Below, piece by piece: positions 45,322-53,656 of a DNA stretch of 64,000 nucleotides. Source of the stretch: an uncultured Pelagibacteraceae bacterium (lineage in GTDB: Bacteria > Pseudomonadota > Alphaproteobacteria > Pelagibacterales > Pelagibacteraceae); NCBI GenBank assembly GCA_902616645.1, contig CACMTO010000007.1:1-64000 (forward strand), written 5' to 3'. Both the position numbers and the translations under genes were made by a program. A model generated the notes under the pieces. That model was not told where the DNA came from and made no database searches. It saw nothing but the letters and a program-made list of their open reading frames with translations. Position 1 is the first letter of the stretch. Every line of letters begins with the position of its first letter.

Positions 45322-45831
45322 ATGAAAAAAAAATTTTTTTATCTAGTTTTACTTTCTTTTTTGATGTGCCTTCCACTATCTGCCGAGGACGTAAAAATAG
45401 AAAATAATACAGAATTTAATTTATATACCGGGATGTTTGATTTCAGTGATGACGGTAAAAGATCAACTTTAATAGGCTTTCAACATCAAAACGAGGAACT
45501 AAATAGAGATACTTTTTTAGGAAATTTATCACCAATAACTGGTGCAATGTTCACTGCCGATAATGCCACATATTTTTATACTGGTGTGCAAGCTCAATAT
45601 AAATTAGGAGGACTTAATATTACACCTAGCTTTACACCTGGATACTATAACCAAGGCGATGGTAAGGATTTAGGTCATGCTTTAGAGTTTAAAAGTGAAG
45701 TTCAACTTTCTCTAGATTTACCTAAAGACAGTCAACTTGGCTTTTCATATAATCATTTATCGAATGCTAGTTTAGGAGAAAAAAACCCTGGGGCAAATAG
45801 TTATATGTTTAACTTTCTTAAAAAATTTTAA
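45322..45831 (+). CDS. PagL-like lipid A deacylase / acyloxyacyl hydrolase
   Basis: This 169-residue outer-membrane protein has a signal peptide (from ATG at 45322) and a beta-barrel pattern. The end holds YNHLSNASLGEKNPGANSY, matching the PagL active-site region with its His-x-Ser pair. By rough alignment the catalytic Glu of PagL corresponds to an Asn here, as in other family members with an NPGANS motif, so activity is uncertain. It follows the ccm genes after 25 bp but is not functionally related to them. Confidence 0.8.
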   Translation: MKKKFFYLVLLSFLMCLPLSAEDVKIENNTEFNLYTGMFDFSDDGKRSTLIGFQHQNEELNRDTFLGNLSPITGAMFTADNATYFYTGVQAQYKLGGLNITPSFTPGYYNQGDGKDLGHALEFKSEVQLSLDLPKDSQLGFSYNHLSNASLGEKNPGANSYMFNFLKKF

Positions 45832-45839
45832 AATCTAAT

Positions 45840-46991
45840 ATGAGTTTAAAAAATTGCCATAACTTTAGTGATTTCAGAAAATTAGCAAAAAAAAAATTAC
45901 CTTCCCCAATATTTCATTATATAGATGGTGCAGCAGATGATGAAATTACGTATGCTCGAAATACAAGTGCGTTTGATGATGTTGACTTAGTTCCAAACGT
46001 CTTGAGGGGTGTTGAGAATGTTGATTTATCTACTACGATTTTCGGTAAAAAATTAGATTTACCTTTTTATTTATCCCCAACAGCACTTCAAAGACTTTTT
46101 CATTATGACGGAGAAAGAGCCGTAGGAAAAGCAGCGAAAAAATTTAACACAATGTTTGGTGTCTCAGCTTTAGCAACTGTAAGTGTAGAGGAAATATCTT
46201 CATTAGTAGATACACCAAAAATGTTTCAATTTTACTTTCATAAAGACAGAGGATTAAATGACTCTTGTTTACAACGTGCTAAGGCTGCTAAATTCGATGT
46301 AATGGCTTTAACAGTTGACACAATAACTGGTGGTAACCGAGAAAGAGATTTAAGGACAGGCTTTACATCGCCCCCAAGACTTACATTATCAAGTTTGTTT
46401 AGCTTTGCTACCAAACCAATGTGGGGTATCAATTATTTGACTAAAGGCAAATTTGAATTACCTCACCTTCAAGATTTTGTTAAAGAAGGTACAAGTACAA
46501 ATTCTTCAATTGGAAATTACTTTTCTACAATGTTAGATCAGTCTATGAATTGGAAAGATGCAGAAAAATTATGTTCACAGTGGGGTGGCCACTTCGCACT
46601 AAAAGGAGTAATGAGTGTTGAGGATGCAAAAAAAGCAGTTGATATTGGTTGTACAGGCATAATGGTATCAAATCATGGTGGAAGACAACTTGATGGTTCA
46701 CGATCTCCTTTTGATCAACTTGCAGAGATAGTTGATGCGGTAGGAGACAAACTTGATGTAATCTGTGAAGGGGGAATTCATAGAGGAACCCATATGCTTA
46801 AAGCTTTATCGCTTGGTGCAAAAGCATGTTCTGGTGGAAGACTTTATCTTTATGCTCTTGCGGCAGCAGGTCAACCAGGTGTTGAAAGAGCTTTAGAAAT
46901 TTATAAATCAGAATTAGTTAGAGATATGAAATTGATGGGATGCACAAAAATTAGCGATTTAAATAGAAGTAATTTAAGATTTAGAAGATAG
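45840..46991 (+). CDS. FMN-dependent 2-hydroxyacid dehydrogenase, paralogue 1 (LldD/glycolate oxidase family)
   Basis: This 383-residue (beta/alpha)8 flavoenzyme oxidises an (S)-2-hydroxyacid. FHYIDGAADDE matches LldD more than plant glycolate oxidase. The catalytic His279 lies in SNHGGRQLDGSRSPFD and the Lys in FALKGVMS. The FMN phosphate loop is E310-G-G-I-H314-R-G, whereas the family usually has D-x-G-x-R; Arg334 in SGGR is kept. It is followed immediately by a second copy, sharing stop and start bases, so the pair arose by tandem duplication. Lactate or glycolate are plausible substrates. Confidence 0.92.
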   Translation: MSLKNCHNFSDFRKLAKKKLPSPIFHYIDGAADDEITYARNTSAFDDVDLVPNVLRGVENVDLSTTIFGKKLDLPFYLSPTALQRLFHYDGERAVGKAAKKFNTMFGVSALATVSVEEISSLVDTPKMFQFYFHKDRGLNDSCLQRAKAAKFDVMALTVDTITGGNRERDLRTGFTSPPRLTLSSLFSFATKPMWGINYLTKGKFELPHLQDFVKEGTSTNSSIGNYFSTMLDQSMNWKDAEKLCSQWGGHFALKGVMSVEDAKKAVDIGCTGIMVSNHGGRQLDGSRSPFDQLAEIVDAVGDKLDVICEGGIHRGTHMLKALSLGAKACSGGRLYLYALAAAGQPGVERALEIYKSELVRDMKLMGCTKISDLNRSNLRFRR

Positions 46992-48142
46992 TGAGTTTAG
47001 ATAATTGCTATAATTTTAACGATTTTCGAAAGTTAGCAAAAAAAAAATTACCTTCACCAATTTTTCATTATATTGATGGAGGATCTGATGATGAATTAAC
47101 ACTTAGAAGAAATACAGAGTCTTTTGATGAATGTGATTTAATTCCAAATATTCTCGCAAAAGTTGGTAAACCTGACATTTCAACTACTTTATTCGGTCGA
47201 AAAATAGATATGCCCATTTTTTTATCACCGGCAGCTATGCAAAGACTTTACCATCCTGATGGAGATAAAGCTTCAGCAAGAGCAGCCGAAAAATTTGGCA
47301 CTTTTTATAGCATGTCTTCAATGAGTAATAACTCAATAGAGGAAATATCTAATATTTCTGGGGGACCAAAATTATTTCAACTTTATGTACATAAAGATAA
47401 ATCGATTACAGATGATTTAATTGAAAGGTCAAAAAGATCTGGGTTTGATGCAATGTGTTTAACAGTAGACACTTTAGTTGCCGGGAATAGAGAAAAAGAT
47501 CATAGAACAGGTTTTACAACTCCTCCCAAACTTACTTTACAAAGTCTGTTAAGTTTTGCTTTGAGACCTAAATGGGTATTTGATTATTTGACTGGAAAAA
47601 AGTTTGAATTATCGAATGTTAAAAAAAAAACAGACAAAGGGACTAATATTTCAAAATCAGTTATTGAGTATATTAACGAACAATATGACCCACAAATGGG
47701 CTGGGCGGATGCAGAGTATTGTGCAAAAAAATGGGATGGACCTTTTGCGTTAAAAGGCGTTATGTCAATTGAGGATGCAAAAAGAGCGATTGATATTGGA
47801 TGCACCGCAATAATGATTTCAAATCATGGTGGAAGACAACTTGATGGATCACGATCTCCTTTTGATCAAGTTAAAGCTATATCAGATGCTGTGGGAGACA
47901 AACTTGAGATAATATTAGATGGGGGAGTAAGAAGAGGTACTCATGTACTTAAGGCAATAGCTGCAGGAGCAAAAGCATGCAGTTTTGGTAAAATGTTTTT
48001 GTTCTCTTTGGCCGCAGGTGGTCAACAAGGAGTTGAAAAATTACTTCAGAATATGCAAGATGAAATTAATAGAAATATGGTTTTAATGGGCTGTAAAAAC
48101 TTAAAAGAGTTGAATAGTACAAAATTAACCTATAGAAGTTAG
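46991..48142 (+). CDS. FMN-dependent 2-hydroxyacid dehydrogenase, paralogue 2
   Basis: This is the second tandem copy, also 383 residues, with a GTG start whose G is the last base of the preceding stop. It keeps FHYIDGGSDDE, FALKGVMS and SNHGGRQLDGSRSPFD. Here the FMN loop is canonical (D310-G-G-V-R314-R-G), but position 334 is Lys (SFGKMF) where the first paralogue has Arg. The two proteins thus carry complementary changes around the FMN phosphate. They may form mixed oligomers or have different substrates. The aminotransferase gene follows after 10 bp. Confidence 0.92.
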   Translation: MSLDNCYNFNDFRKLAKKKLPSPIFHYIDGGSDDELTLRRNTESFDECDLIPNILAKVGKPDISTTLFGRKIDMPIFLSPAAMQRLYHPDGDKASARAAEKFGTFYSMSSMSNNSIEEISNISGGPKLFQLYVHKDKSITDDLIERSKRSGFDAMCLTVDTLVAGNREKDHRTGFTTPPKLTLQSLLSFALRPKWVFDYLTGKKFELSNVKKKTDKGTNISKSVIEYINEQYDPQMGWADAEYCAKKWDGPFALKGVMSIEDAKRAIDIGCTAIMISNHGGRQLDGSRSPFDQVKAISDAVGDKLEIILDGGVRRGTHVLKAIAAGAKACSFGKMFLFSLAAGGQQGVEKLLQNMQDEINRNMVLMGCKNLKELNSTKLTYRS

Positions 48143-48152
48143 CGGGGTAAAT

Positions 48153-49319
48153 ATGAAATTAGCTAAAAGTTTAGAAAGATTAGGAACAGAGTCTGCTTTT
48201 ACAGTGCTTGCTGAAGCAAAAAAATTAGAAGCACAAGGAAAACCAATGATACATTTAGGATTGGGACAACCAGATTTCAAAACTCCCAAGCATGTAGTTG
48301 AGGCAGCCAAGAAAGCACTGGATGATGGACACCACGGTTATGTTATGTCCAATGGTATTCCCGAGTGTCGCCAAGCTGTAACTAGATGGATTAAAAAACG
48401 TTATAATGTAGATATTGATTTTGAAAGAATTTTAATCATGCCAGGTGGAAAACCTACAATGCATTATGCTATTCAATGTTTTGGAGAGCCGGGAGCAGAG
48501 ATTATTCATCCAACACCAGCCTTTCCGATTTATGAGTCTATGATAAATTATACTGGCTCTACATCTGTCCCATATGATTTAACTGAAGATAAAGATTTAA
48601 AATTCAATCCAGATAAAATATTATCTCTAATTACAGATAAAACACGATTATTAATTTTGATTAACCCAAATAATCCTACTGGAAGCTTTGTTGAAAAAAA
48701 AGATATTGATGTATTAGCTGATGGTTTAAAAAAACATCCTCATGTGACAATACTTAGTGATGAAATTTATAGTAGACAAATTTTTGATGGAAAAGAAATG
48801 CCAACATTTTTTAATTATCCAGAGTTAAGAGAAAGACTAATAGTATTAGAAGGATGGAGTAAAGCTTATTCAATGACAGGATGGAGACTTGGATGGAGTT
48901 TTTGGCCACAATACCTAGTTGAACATGTAAATAAACAGTTAATAAACAGTGTGTCATGTGTCAATGCTGCAGCTCAATTTGCTGGAATTGCTGCATTAGA
49001 CGGCCCAGATGACTCAATTCATGAAATGATGGAAAAGTTTACCCAAAGAAGAGACTTAATTCATAAAGGTTTAAATGAACTTGATGGAGTTGAATGCAGT
49101 CTACCTGGAGGAGCTTTCTATGCATTCCCGAAAGTGATTGGAACAGGTATGAATGGAGCTGAGTTTGCTAGAAAGGCTATGCATGAAGCTGGAGTAGCAA
49201 TAGTGCCTGGTTCTGCTTTTGGAGAAACTTGCCAAAATTATGTAAGATTTAGTTTTGCTGCTTCTAGAGACAATATTTCCCAAGCATTAGATAATATTAA
49301 GAAGATGTTAGCTAAATAA
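48153..49319 (+). CDS. Class I/II PLP aminotransferase
   Basis: This 388-residue fold-type I aminotransferase has LGLGQPDFKTPKHV at about residues 35-48, NPNNPTGSF at about 173-181, LSDEIYSRQIF and the PLP Lys in EGWSKAYSMTGWRLGW near 240. It resembles aspartate/alanine-type enzymes. Its position between hydroxyacid dehydrogenases and a GlcD-type oxidase suggests transamination of the oxo acid product, for example glyoxylate to glycine. That substrate is an inference from neighbours. Confidence 0.9.
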   Translation: MKLAKSLERLGTESAFTVLAEAKKLEAQGKPMIHLGLGQPDFKTPKHVVEAAKKALDDGHHGYVMSNGIPECRQAVTRWIKKRYNVDIDFERILIMPGGKPTMHYAIQCFGEPGAEIIHPTPAFPIYESMINYTGSTSVPYDLTEDKDLKFNPDKILSLITDKTRLLILINPNNPTGSFVEKKDIDVLADGLKKHPHVTILSDEIYSRQIFDGKEMPTFFNYPELRERLIVLEGWSKAYSMTGWRLGWSFWPQYLVEHVNKQLINSVSCVNAAAQFAGIAALDGPDDSIHEMMEKFTQRRDLIHKGLNELDGVECSLPGGAFYAFPKVIGTGMNGAEFARKAMHEAGVAIVPGSAFGETCQNYVRFSFAASRDNISQALDNIKKMLAK

Positions 49320-49357
49320 GCTGTATTTTTGCTTTAATATTTATTAGTATTCCCCAG

Positions 49358-50731
49358 ATGAATGATCAAGTCCAAGCAGAACTAAAAAAAATCTTCAATG
49401 GAAGGTTTTCTACATCAGTATCAACAAGGGCAAATTATGCTAGAGGTGAAGATACTTACGATCCTATATTATCTAAAGCGGTAGTTTTCCCTGAAACTAA
49501 TGAGGAGGTTTCAAAAATATTAACTCTTTGTAATGAACATAAAATTCCAGTTGTACCTTTTGGTACAGGAACTTCTTTGGAGGGAAATGTTGTTGGAAAT
49601 GAGAAAGGCATCACCATTTCTCTAGAAAAAATGAACAAAATTCTAAATGTGAATGTAGAGGATTTTGATTGTAGAGTTCAAGCTTGTGTCACTAAAGAAC
49701 AACTAAACGATTATTTAAGAGAGGATGGAGTTTTTTTTCCAATTGATCCTGGTGCAAATGCTGCAATAGGTGGAATGGCTTCGACATCAGCTTCCGGCAC
49801 AATGGCAGTTAAATACGGCACTATGAAAACGGTGATCACTGGTTTAACTGTTGTCTTACCTAATGGTGATATAATTAAAACGGGGAGCAGAACAAAAAAG
49901 ACCTCTGCCGGTTATAATTTAACAAATCTTTTCATAGGCTCTGAAGGCACTTTAGGCATAATTACTGAAGTTCAATTAAGATTGTCTCCTATTCCAGAAA
50001 GCATAATGAGTGCTGTCTGCCATTTTCCGTCTTTAGAGATGGCTGTACAAACTGCTCAACAAATAATTCAATATGGTGTTCCCATTGCTAGAATTGAAAT
50101 GCTAAACAAAGATCAGATGGAAATAAGTATAAATTATTCTAATCTAAAAAACGTTGAGGCTCTTCCTACATTATTTTTTGAATTTCATGGGTCTGAAGTC
50201 TCAAATAAAGAAAATATAAAAATTGTTGATGAAATTTCTAAAGATAACAACGGAAGTTCTTTTAAATGGGCAAAAGATTTAGAGGAGAGAAATAAACTTT
50301 GGAAAGCAAGGTGGGATGTCTACTATTCAGTCAAAGCTTTAATAAATAATGGTAGAGTATATTCAACAGATGTATGTTTGCCGATTTCAAAAATAACAGA
50401 GTGTGTAAAATTTGCCGAGAGAGAAACAGAAAAACTTGGTCTTAGGGCTCCCATGGTTGGTCATTTAGGAGATGGAAACTTTCATGTTCTTTTACCTTAT
50501 AATCCTAAACAAATTGAAACATATAATAAGATAAGAGACTTTAGTGATTTATTGATAAAAAAAACCTTAGAGCTTGGTGGAACTATAACAGGCGAACATG
50601 GTGTTGGACTGCATAAGAAAGCCTATTTGTTAAAAGAGCATGGTGATAATATTCCGCTAATGAAATCTATCAAAAGAACTATAGACAAAAATAATATAAT
50701 GAATCCTGGAAAAATATTTGATTTAAATTGA
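49358..50731 (+). CDS. GlcD-type FAD-linked oxidase (glycolate/D-lactate dehydrogenase family)
   Basis: This 457-residue enzyme has an N-terminal PCMH-type FAD domain with VVPFGTGTSLEGNVVG at about residues 67-82 and GGMASTSASGTMAVKYGTMK at about 143-162. The C-terminal domain has GHLGDGNFHVLLP and GTITGEHGVGLHKK with the conserved His residues. It matches GlcD and bacterial D-lactate dehydrogenases. The glcE and glcF partners of a glycolate oxidase complex are not adjacent, so a single-subunit D-lactate or D-2-hydroxyacid role is equally likely. Confidence 0.9.
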   Translation: MNDQVQAELKKIFNGRFSTSVSTRANYARGEDTYDPILSKAVVFPETNEEVSKILTLCNEHKIPVVPFGTGTSLEGNVVGNEKGITISLEKMNKILNVNVEDFDCRVQACVTKEQLNDYLREDGVFFPIDPGANAAIGGMASTSASGTMAVKYGTMKTVITGLTVVLPNGDIIKTGSRTKKTSAGYNLTNLFIGSEGTLGIITEVQLRLSPIPESIMSAVCHFPSLEMAVQTAQQIIQYGVPIARIEMLNKDQMEISINYSNLKNVEALPTLFFEFHGSEVSNKENIKIVDEISKDNNGSSFKWAKDLEERNKLWKARWDVYYSVKALINNGRVYSTDVCLPISKITECVKFAERETEKLGLRAPMVGHLGDGNFHVLLPYNPKQIETYNKIRDFSDLLIKKTLELGGTITGEHGVGLHKKAYLLKEHGDNIPLMKSIKRTIDKNNIMNPGKIFDLN

Positions 50732-50746
50732 TAGTCTAACTAATTT

Positions 50747-51700
50747 ATGAAAAAAATTTTAATAACTCGAAAATTAATTAAAGAAAGCGAGGACAAAGCA
50801 TCAAAAACTTTTGAACCAATTTTTAATTCTAACGACGAATTATATTCACAGTCAAAAGTAATTGAGATGAGTAAAGGCTGTGATGGAATTTTATCCTCTT
50901 TAACTGAAAAAATAGATAAAGATACAATCGACAAGTTACCTGAATCAATAAAGATAATATCGAATTTTGCAGTAGGTTTTGGTAACATTGATTTAGAGGC
51001 AGCAAAAAAAAGAGGTATTGTAGTTACTAACACACCTGAAGTATTATCTGATGCTACAGCAGAAATTGGAGTGCTTTTAATTTTAGGTGCATGTAGAAGG
51101 GCTGCTGAGGGGATTGAGTCAGCAAGGGAAGGCGGATGGAAGTGGTCTGCAGATTATTTGATAGGAAAGCAATTGACTGGAGCGAGATTAGGTATTTTAG
51201 GTATGGGAAGAATTGGTCAAAAAATAGCAAAGGTAGCAAAATCTCTTGGAATGATTATTCACTATCATAATCGATCAAAACTGAGTTCAGAAAAAGAAGA
51301 TGGGGCAATTTACCATGATAATGCAAAAAGTTTGTTTTCAGTTTCTGATGTATTATCTATCTGCTGTCCTGCAACTAAAGAAACTGAAAATATGATCAAC
51401 AAAGAAACTGTTGAGCTTTTTCCTAAGGGAGCAGTGATAACTAACATTGCTAGAGGAGATATCGTTGAGGATGAAGCTTTAATTGATGCGTTAAATAGAA
51501 GAAAAATTTATGCAGTTGGTCTTGATGTTTATAAAAATGAACCAAATTTAAACCCAGGCTACATGAAAATAAAATCAGCATTTATTTTACCTCACCTTGG
51601 GAGTGCTACTAAGGATACAAGAACTGCCATGGCTAATCTTGCAGTTGATAATATTGATGAGTTTTTCAAAACTGGAAATTGTAAAAATAAAGTTAATTAA
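50747..51700 (+). CDS. D-2-hydroxyacid dehydrogenase (glyoxylate/hydroxypyruvate reductase family)
   Basis: This 317-residue NAD(P)-dependent enzyme has the Rossmann motif LGILGMGRIGQKIAKVAK at about residues 147-164, the catalytic Arg in ITNIARGDIVED near 233, the Glu in YKNEPNLNPG, and the His in LPHLGSAT near 283. It probably interconverts glyoxylate/glycolate or hydroxypyruvate/glycerate. It completes a five-gene run of 2-hydroxyacid and 2-oxoacid metabolism ahead of the TRAP transporter. Confidence 0.92.
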   Translation: MKKILITRKLIKESEDKASKTFEPIFNSNDELYSQSKVIEMSKGCDGILSSLTEKIDKDTIDKLPESIKIISNFAVGFGNIDLEAAKKRGIVVTNTPEVLSDATAEIGVLLILGACRRAAEGIESAREGGWKWSADYLIGKQLTGARLGILGMGRIGQKIAKVAKSLGMIIHYHNRSKLSSEKEDGAIYHDNAKSLFSVSDVLSICCPATKETENMINKETVELFPKGAVITNIARGDIVEDEALIDALNRRKIYAVGLDVYKNEPNLNPGYMKIKSAFILPHLGSATKDTRTAMANLAVDNIDEFFKTGNCKNKVN

Positions 51701-51749
51701 TTCTAGTACAGATTGTAAAAATCATATTTCTGCGACATCTGAGTTTAAT

Positions 51750-51779
51750 TTTACAAAGACTCTAAAGTGAATCTATGCT
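51750..51779 (+). promoter_or_regulatory. Putative promoter for the TRAP transporter
   Basis: TTTACA (51750-51755) and TATGCT (51774-51779) are 18 bp apart in the 117-bp gap before the binding-protein gene. A start near 51786 would give a leader of about 32 nt with a strong Shine-Dalgarno AGGAG at 51808-51812, 5 bp before the ATG. The Shine-Dalgarno is clear; the promoter boxes are a visual match. A palindrome GTTAATTAAC in the leader could be incidental. Confidence 0.4.
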
Positions 51780-51817
51780 TTAATTATTTGAGTTAATTAA
51801 CTTTAATAGGAGTAATA

Positions 51818-52972
51818 ATGACAAAAGAAAATAAATCATTGAAGGTGAAAACATCTTCAAGACGTAAGTTCTTTAAAACTGCTGCTAAGACAGGAGCTAT
51901 AGCTGCAGCCGCTGTTGCAATGCCATATGTAAAGGCAAATGCAGCAACAACATTAAAGATGCAAGCTGCATGGCCTAGTGGAGCAAACATCTTTTTTGAA
52001 ATGGCTGGAGACTATTGTAACATGGTTAAAGAAATGTCTGGGGGTTCACTTCAGATTGATCTTCAACCGGTTGGTGCAGTTGTAAAGACCTCAGAAATCG
52101 GACAAGCAGTAAGTTCTGGTGTAGTAGATATGGGTCACTGGGTGACAGCATATTGGTATGGTAAAAACCCTGCTGCATCATTATTTGGAACTGGTCCTTC
52201 ATACGGAATGTCATCTCAAGAAGTTATGGGATGGATGGAGTATGGTGGAGGAAGAAAACTTTATGATGAAACTCTTGCAAAAGTAGGTTTCGATTATATT
52301 GGTTTTTTCCACATGCCTATGCCAGCACAGCCTTTTGGTTGGTTCAAAAAGAACGTAACCAAAGTATCTGATGTTAAAGGTATGAAGTACAGAACGGTTG
52401 GTTTAGCGACTAACGTTTTAACTGCGATGGGAATGGTAGTTAGACAATTACCAGGTGGTGAAATTCAACCAGCTATGAAAACTGGATTGATTGAAGCTGC
52501 TGAGTTTAACAACCCAACTTCAGACTCTCAATTTGGTATGCAAGACGTTTCTAAGCACTATCACTTAGGAAGCTTCCACCAATCTCAGGAGATGTTTGAG
52601 ATACCAGTTAACAAAAAAACATATAATAGTTTATCACCAGCGCACAAAGCAATATTGAAAAATGCTGCTTATGCTGCAAACAGTGATAACTACTTTAAAG
52701 CTTTAGTAAGATACTCAGCTGACCTGGCTAAGTTAATGAATGAGCATAAAGTAAATGTTTACCAAACTTCAGATGAGATTTTGGCTCAACAATTAAAGGG
52801 TTGGGACAAAGTAATTGGTGACTTTAATAAGAAAGATCCTTTCTTTAAGAAAGTCGTTGATTCTCAAAAAGCTTATGCGAAGAGAGTAATGAAGTACTTG
52901 CTGATGAATCAGCCGAATTACAAACTTGCATATGAAAATGAGTTTGGTCCAATAGGAAAAGTTAAGATATAA
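51818..52972 (+). CDS. TRAP transporter substrate-binding protein (DctP/TakP family)
   Basis: This 384-residue periplasmic binding protein carries a twin-arginine signal (SSRRKFFKTAA) with cleavage near VKANA. The mature protein has the DctP fold, with VKGMKYRTVG carrying the carboxylate-binding Arg near residue 190, QLPGGEIQPAMKTGLIEAAEF at about 212-232 (core PGGEIQPAMKTG) and a late YNSLSPAHKAIL. It resembles the 2-oxoacid/mannitol-type subfamily rather than the C4-dicarboxylate DctP. Codon use is richer in C/G than its neighbours, suggesting abundant expression. A strong terminator follows, so it is made in excess of the permeases. Confidence 0.93.
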   Translation: MTKENKSLKVKTSSRRKFFKTAAKTGAIAAAAVAMPYVKANAATTLKMQAAWPSGANIFFEMAGDYCNMVKEMSGGSLQIDLQPVGAVVKTSEIGQAVSSGVVDMGHWVTAYWYGKNPAASLFGTGPSYGMSSQEVMGWMEYGGGRKLYDETLAKVGFDYIGFFHMPMPAQPFGWFKKNVTKVSDVKGMKYRTVGLATNVLTAMGMVVRQLPGGEIQPAMKTGLIEAAEFNNPTSDSQFGMQDVSKHYHLGSFHQSQEMFEIPVNKKTYNSLSPAHKAILKNAAYAANSDNYFKALVRYSADLAKLMNEHKVNVYQTSDEILAQQLKGWDKVIGDFNKKDPFFKKVVDSQKAYAKRVMKYLLMNQPNYKLAYENEFGPIGKVKI

Positions 52973-52993
52973 TTAACTTTTATAAATTTAAAT

Positions 52994-53020
52994 AAGGGGG
53001 CTTCGGCCCCCTTTTTATTT
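52994..53020 (+). terminator. Rho-independent terminator after the TRAP binding protein
   Basis: AAGGGGGC (52994-53001) and GCCCCCTT (53006-53013) form a perfect 8-bp stem capped by a TTCG tetraloop, followed by T-rich DNA to 53020. It lies 21 bp after the binding-protein stop codon and before the permease genes, so it probably attenuates rather than ends the operon. This explains high binding-protein and lower permease expression. Confidence 0.92.
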
Positions 53021-53062
53021 GATTAATTCATAACAATTCAATAAGAGTCTATATTTATATTT

Positions 53063-53656
53063 ATGATGAGATCTTATATAAAATTTGCTGACCGACTAAG
53101 CGTATCGATGGGTAAAGCATTTTCATGGTGTATTGTAATTTTGATGGGTGGAACATGTTATGAAGTTTTTATGGCCTATGCTTTGAATGCTCCAACTTTG
53201 TGGAACTTCGATTTTAGTCTTCAGATGTACGGTGCAATTTTTATGATGGCAGGAGCTTATACTTTATGCACTGAGGCACATGTAAGAGGAGACGTAATAT
53301 ACAGATTATTTTCTCAGAAAACTCAAGCTTGGATAGATGTTGTTTTATATTTTATTTTCTTTTTTCCTGGTGTTATTGCCCTAGCTTTTTATGGTTACGA
53401 ATACGCAGCACTAGCATGGAAAATTAAAGAAACAAGTTGGAATAGTCCTGCACAAATTCAAATTTATATGGCAAAATCTTTAATTCCATTATCTGGAACA
53501 CTTTTAACACTCCAGGGAATAGGGGAAGTATTTAGATGTATCATTTGTATTCAAACAGGTAGTTGGCCTGAAAGAGGAACTGAGCGTGATGCTGAGGAAA
53601 CTGAAAAAGTATTAATGAGAACTTCACAAGAAGGAAACAAAGAAGATGTTATTTAG
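53063..53656 (+). CDS. TRAP transporter small permease (DctQ type)
   Basis: This 197-residue protein has four transmembrane helices and the DctQ-family pattern: FDFSLQMYGAIFMMAGAYTL in the second helix, then the loop TEAHVRGDVIYRLF with the conserved His-x-Arg-x-Asp at about residues 72-77. The C-terminal tail is acidic. Its end overlaps the large permease by 11 bp. It works with the binding protein and the large permease to import an organic acid with Na+. Confidence 0.93.
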   Translation: MMRSYIKFADRLSVSMGKAFSWCIVILMGGTCYEVFMAYALNAPTLWNFDFSLQMYGAIFMMAGAYTLCTEAHVRGDVIYRLFSQKTQAWIDVVLYFIFFFPGVIALAFYGYEYAALAWKIKETSWNSPAQIQIYMAKSLIPLSGTLLTLQGIGEVFRCIICIQTGSWPERGTERDAEETEKVLMRTSQEGNKEDVI

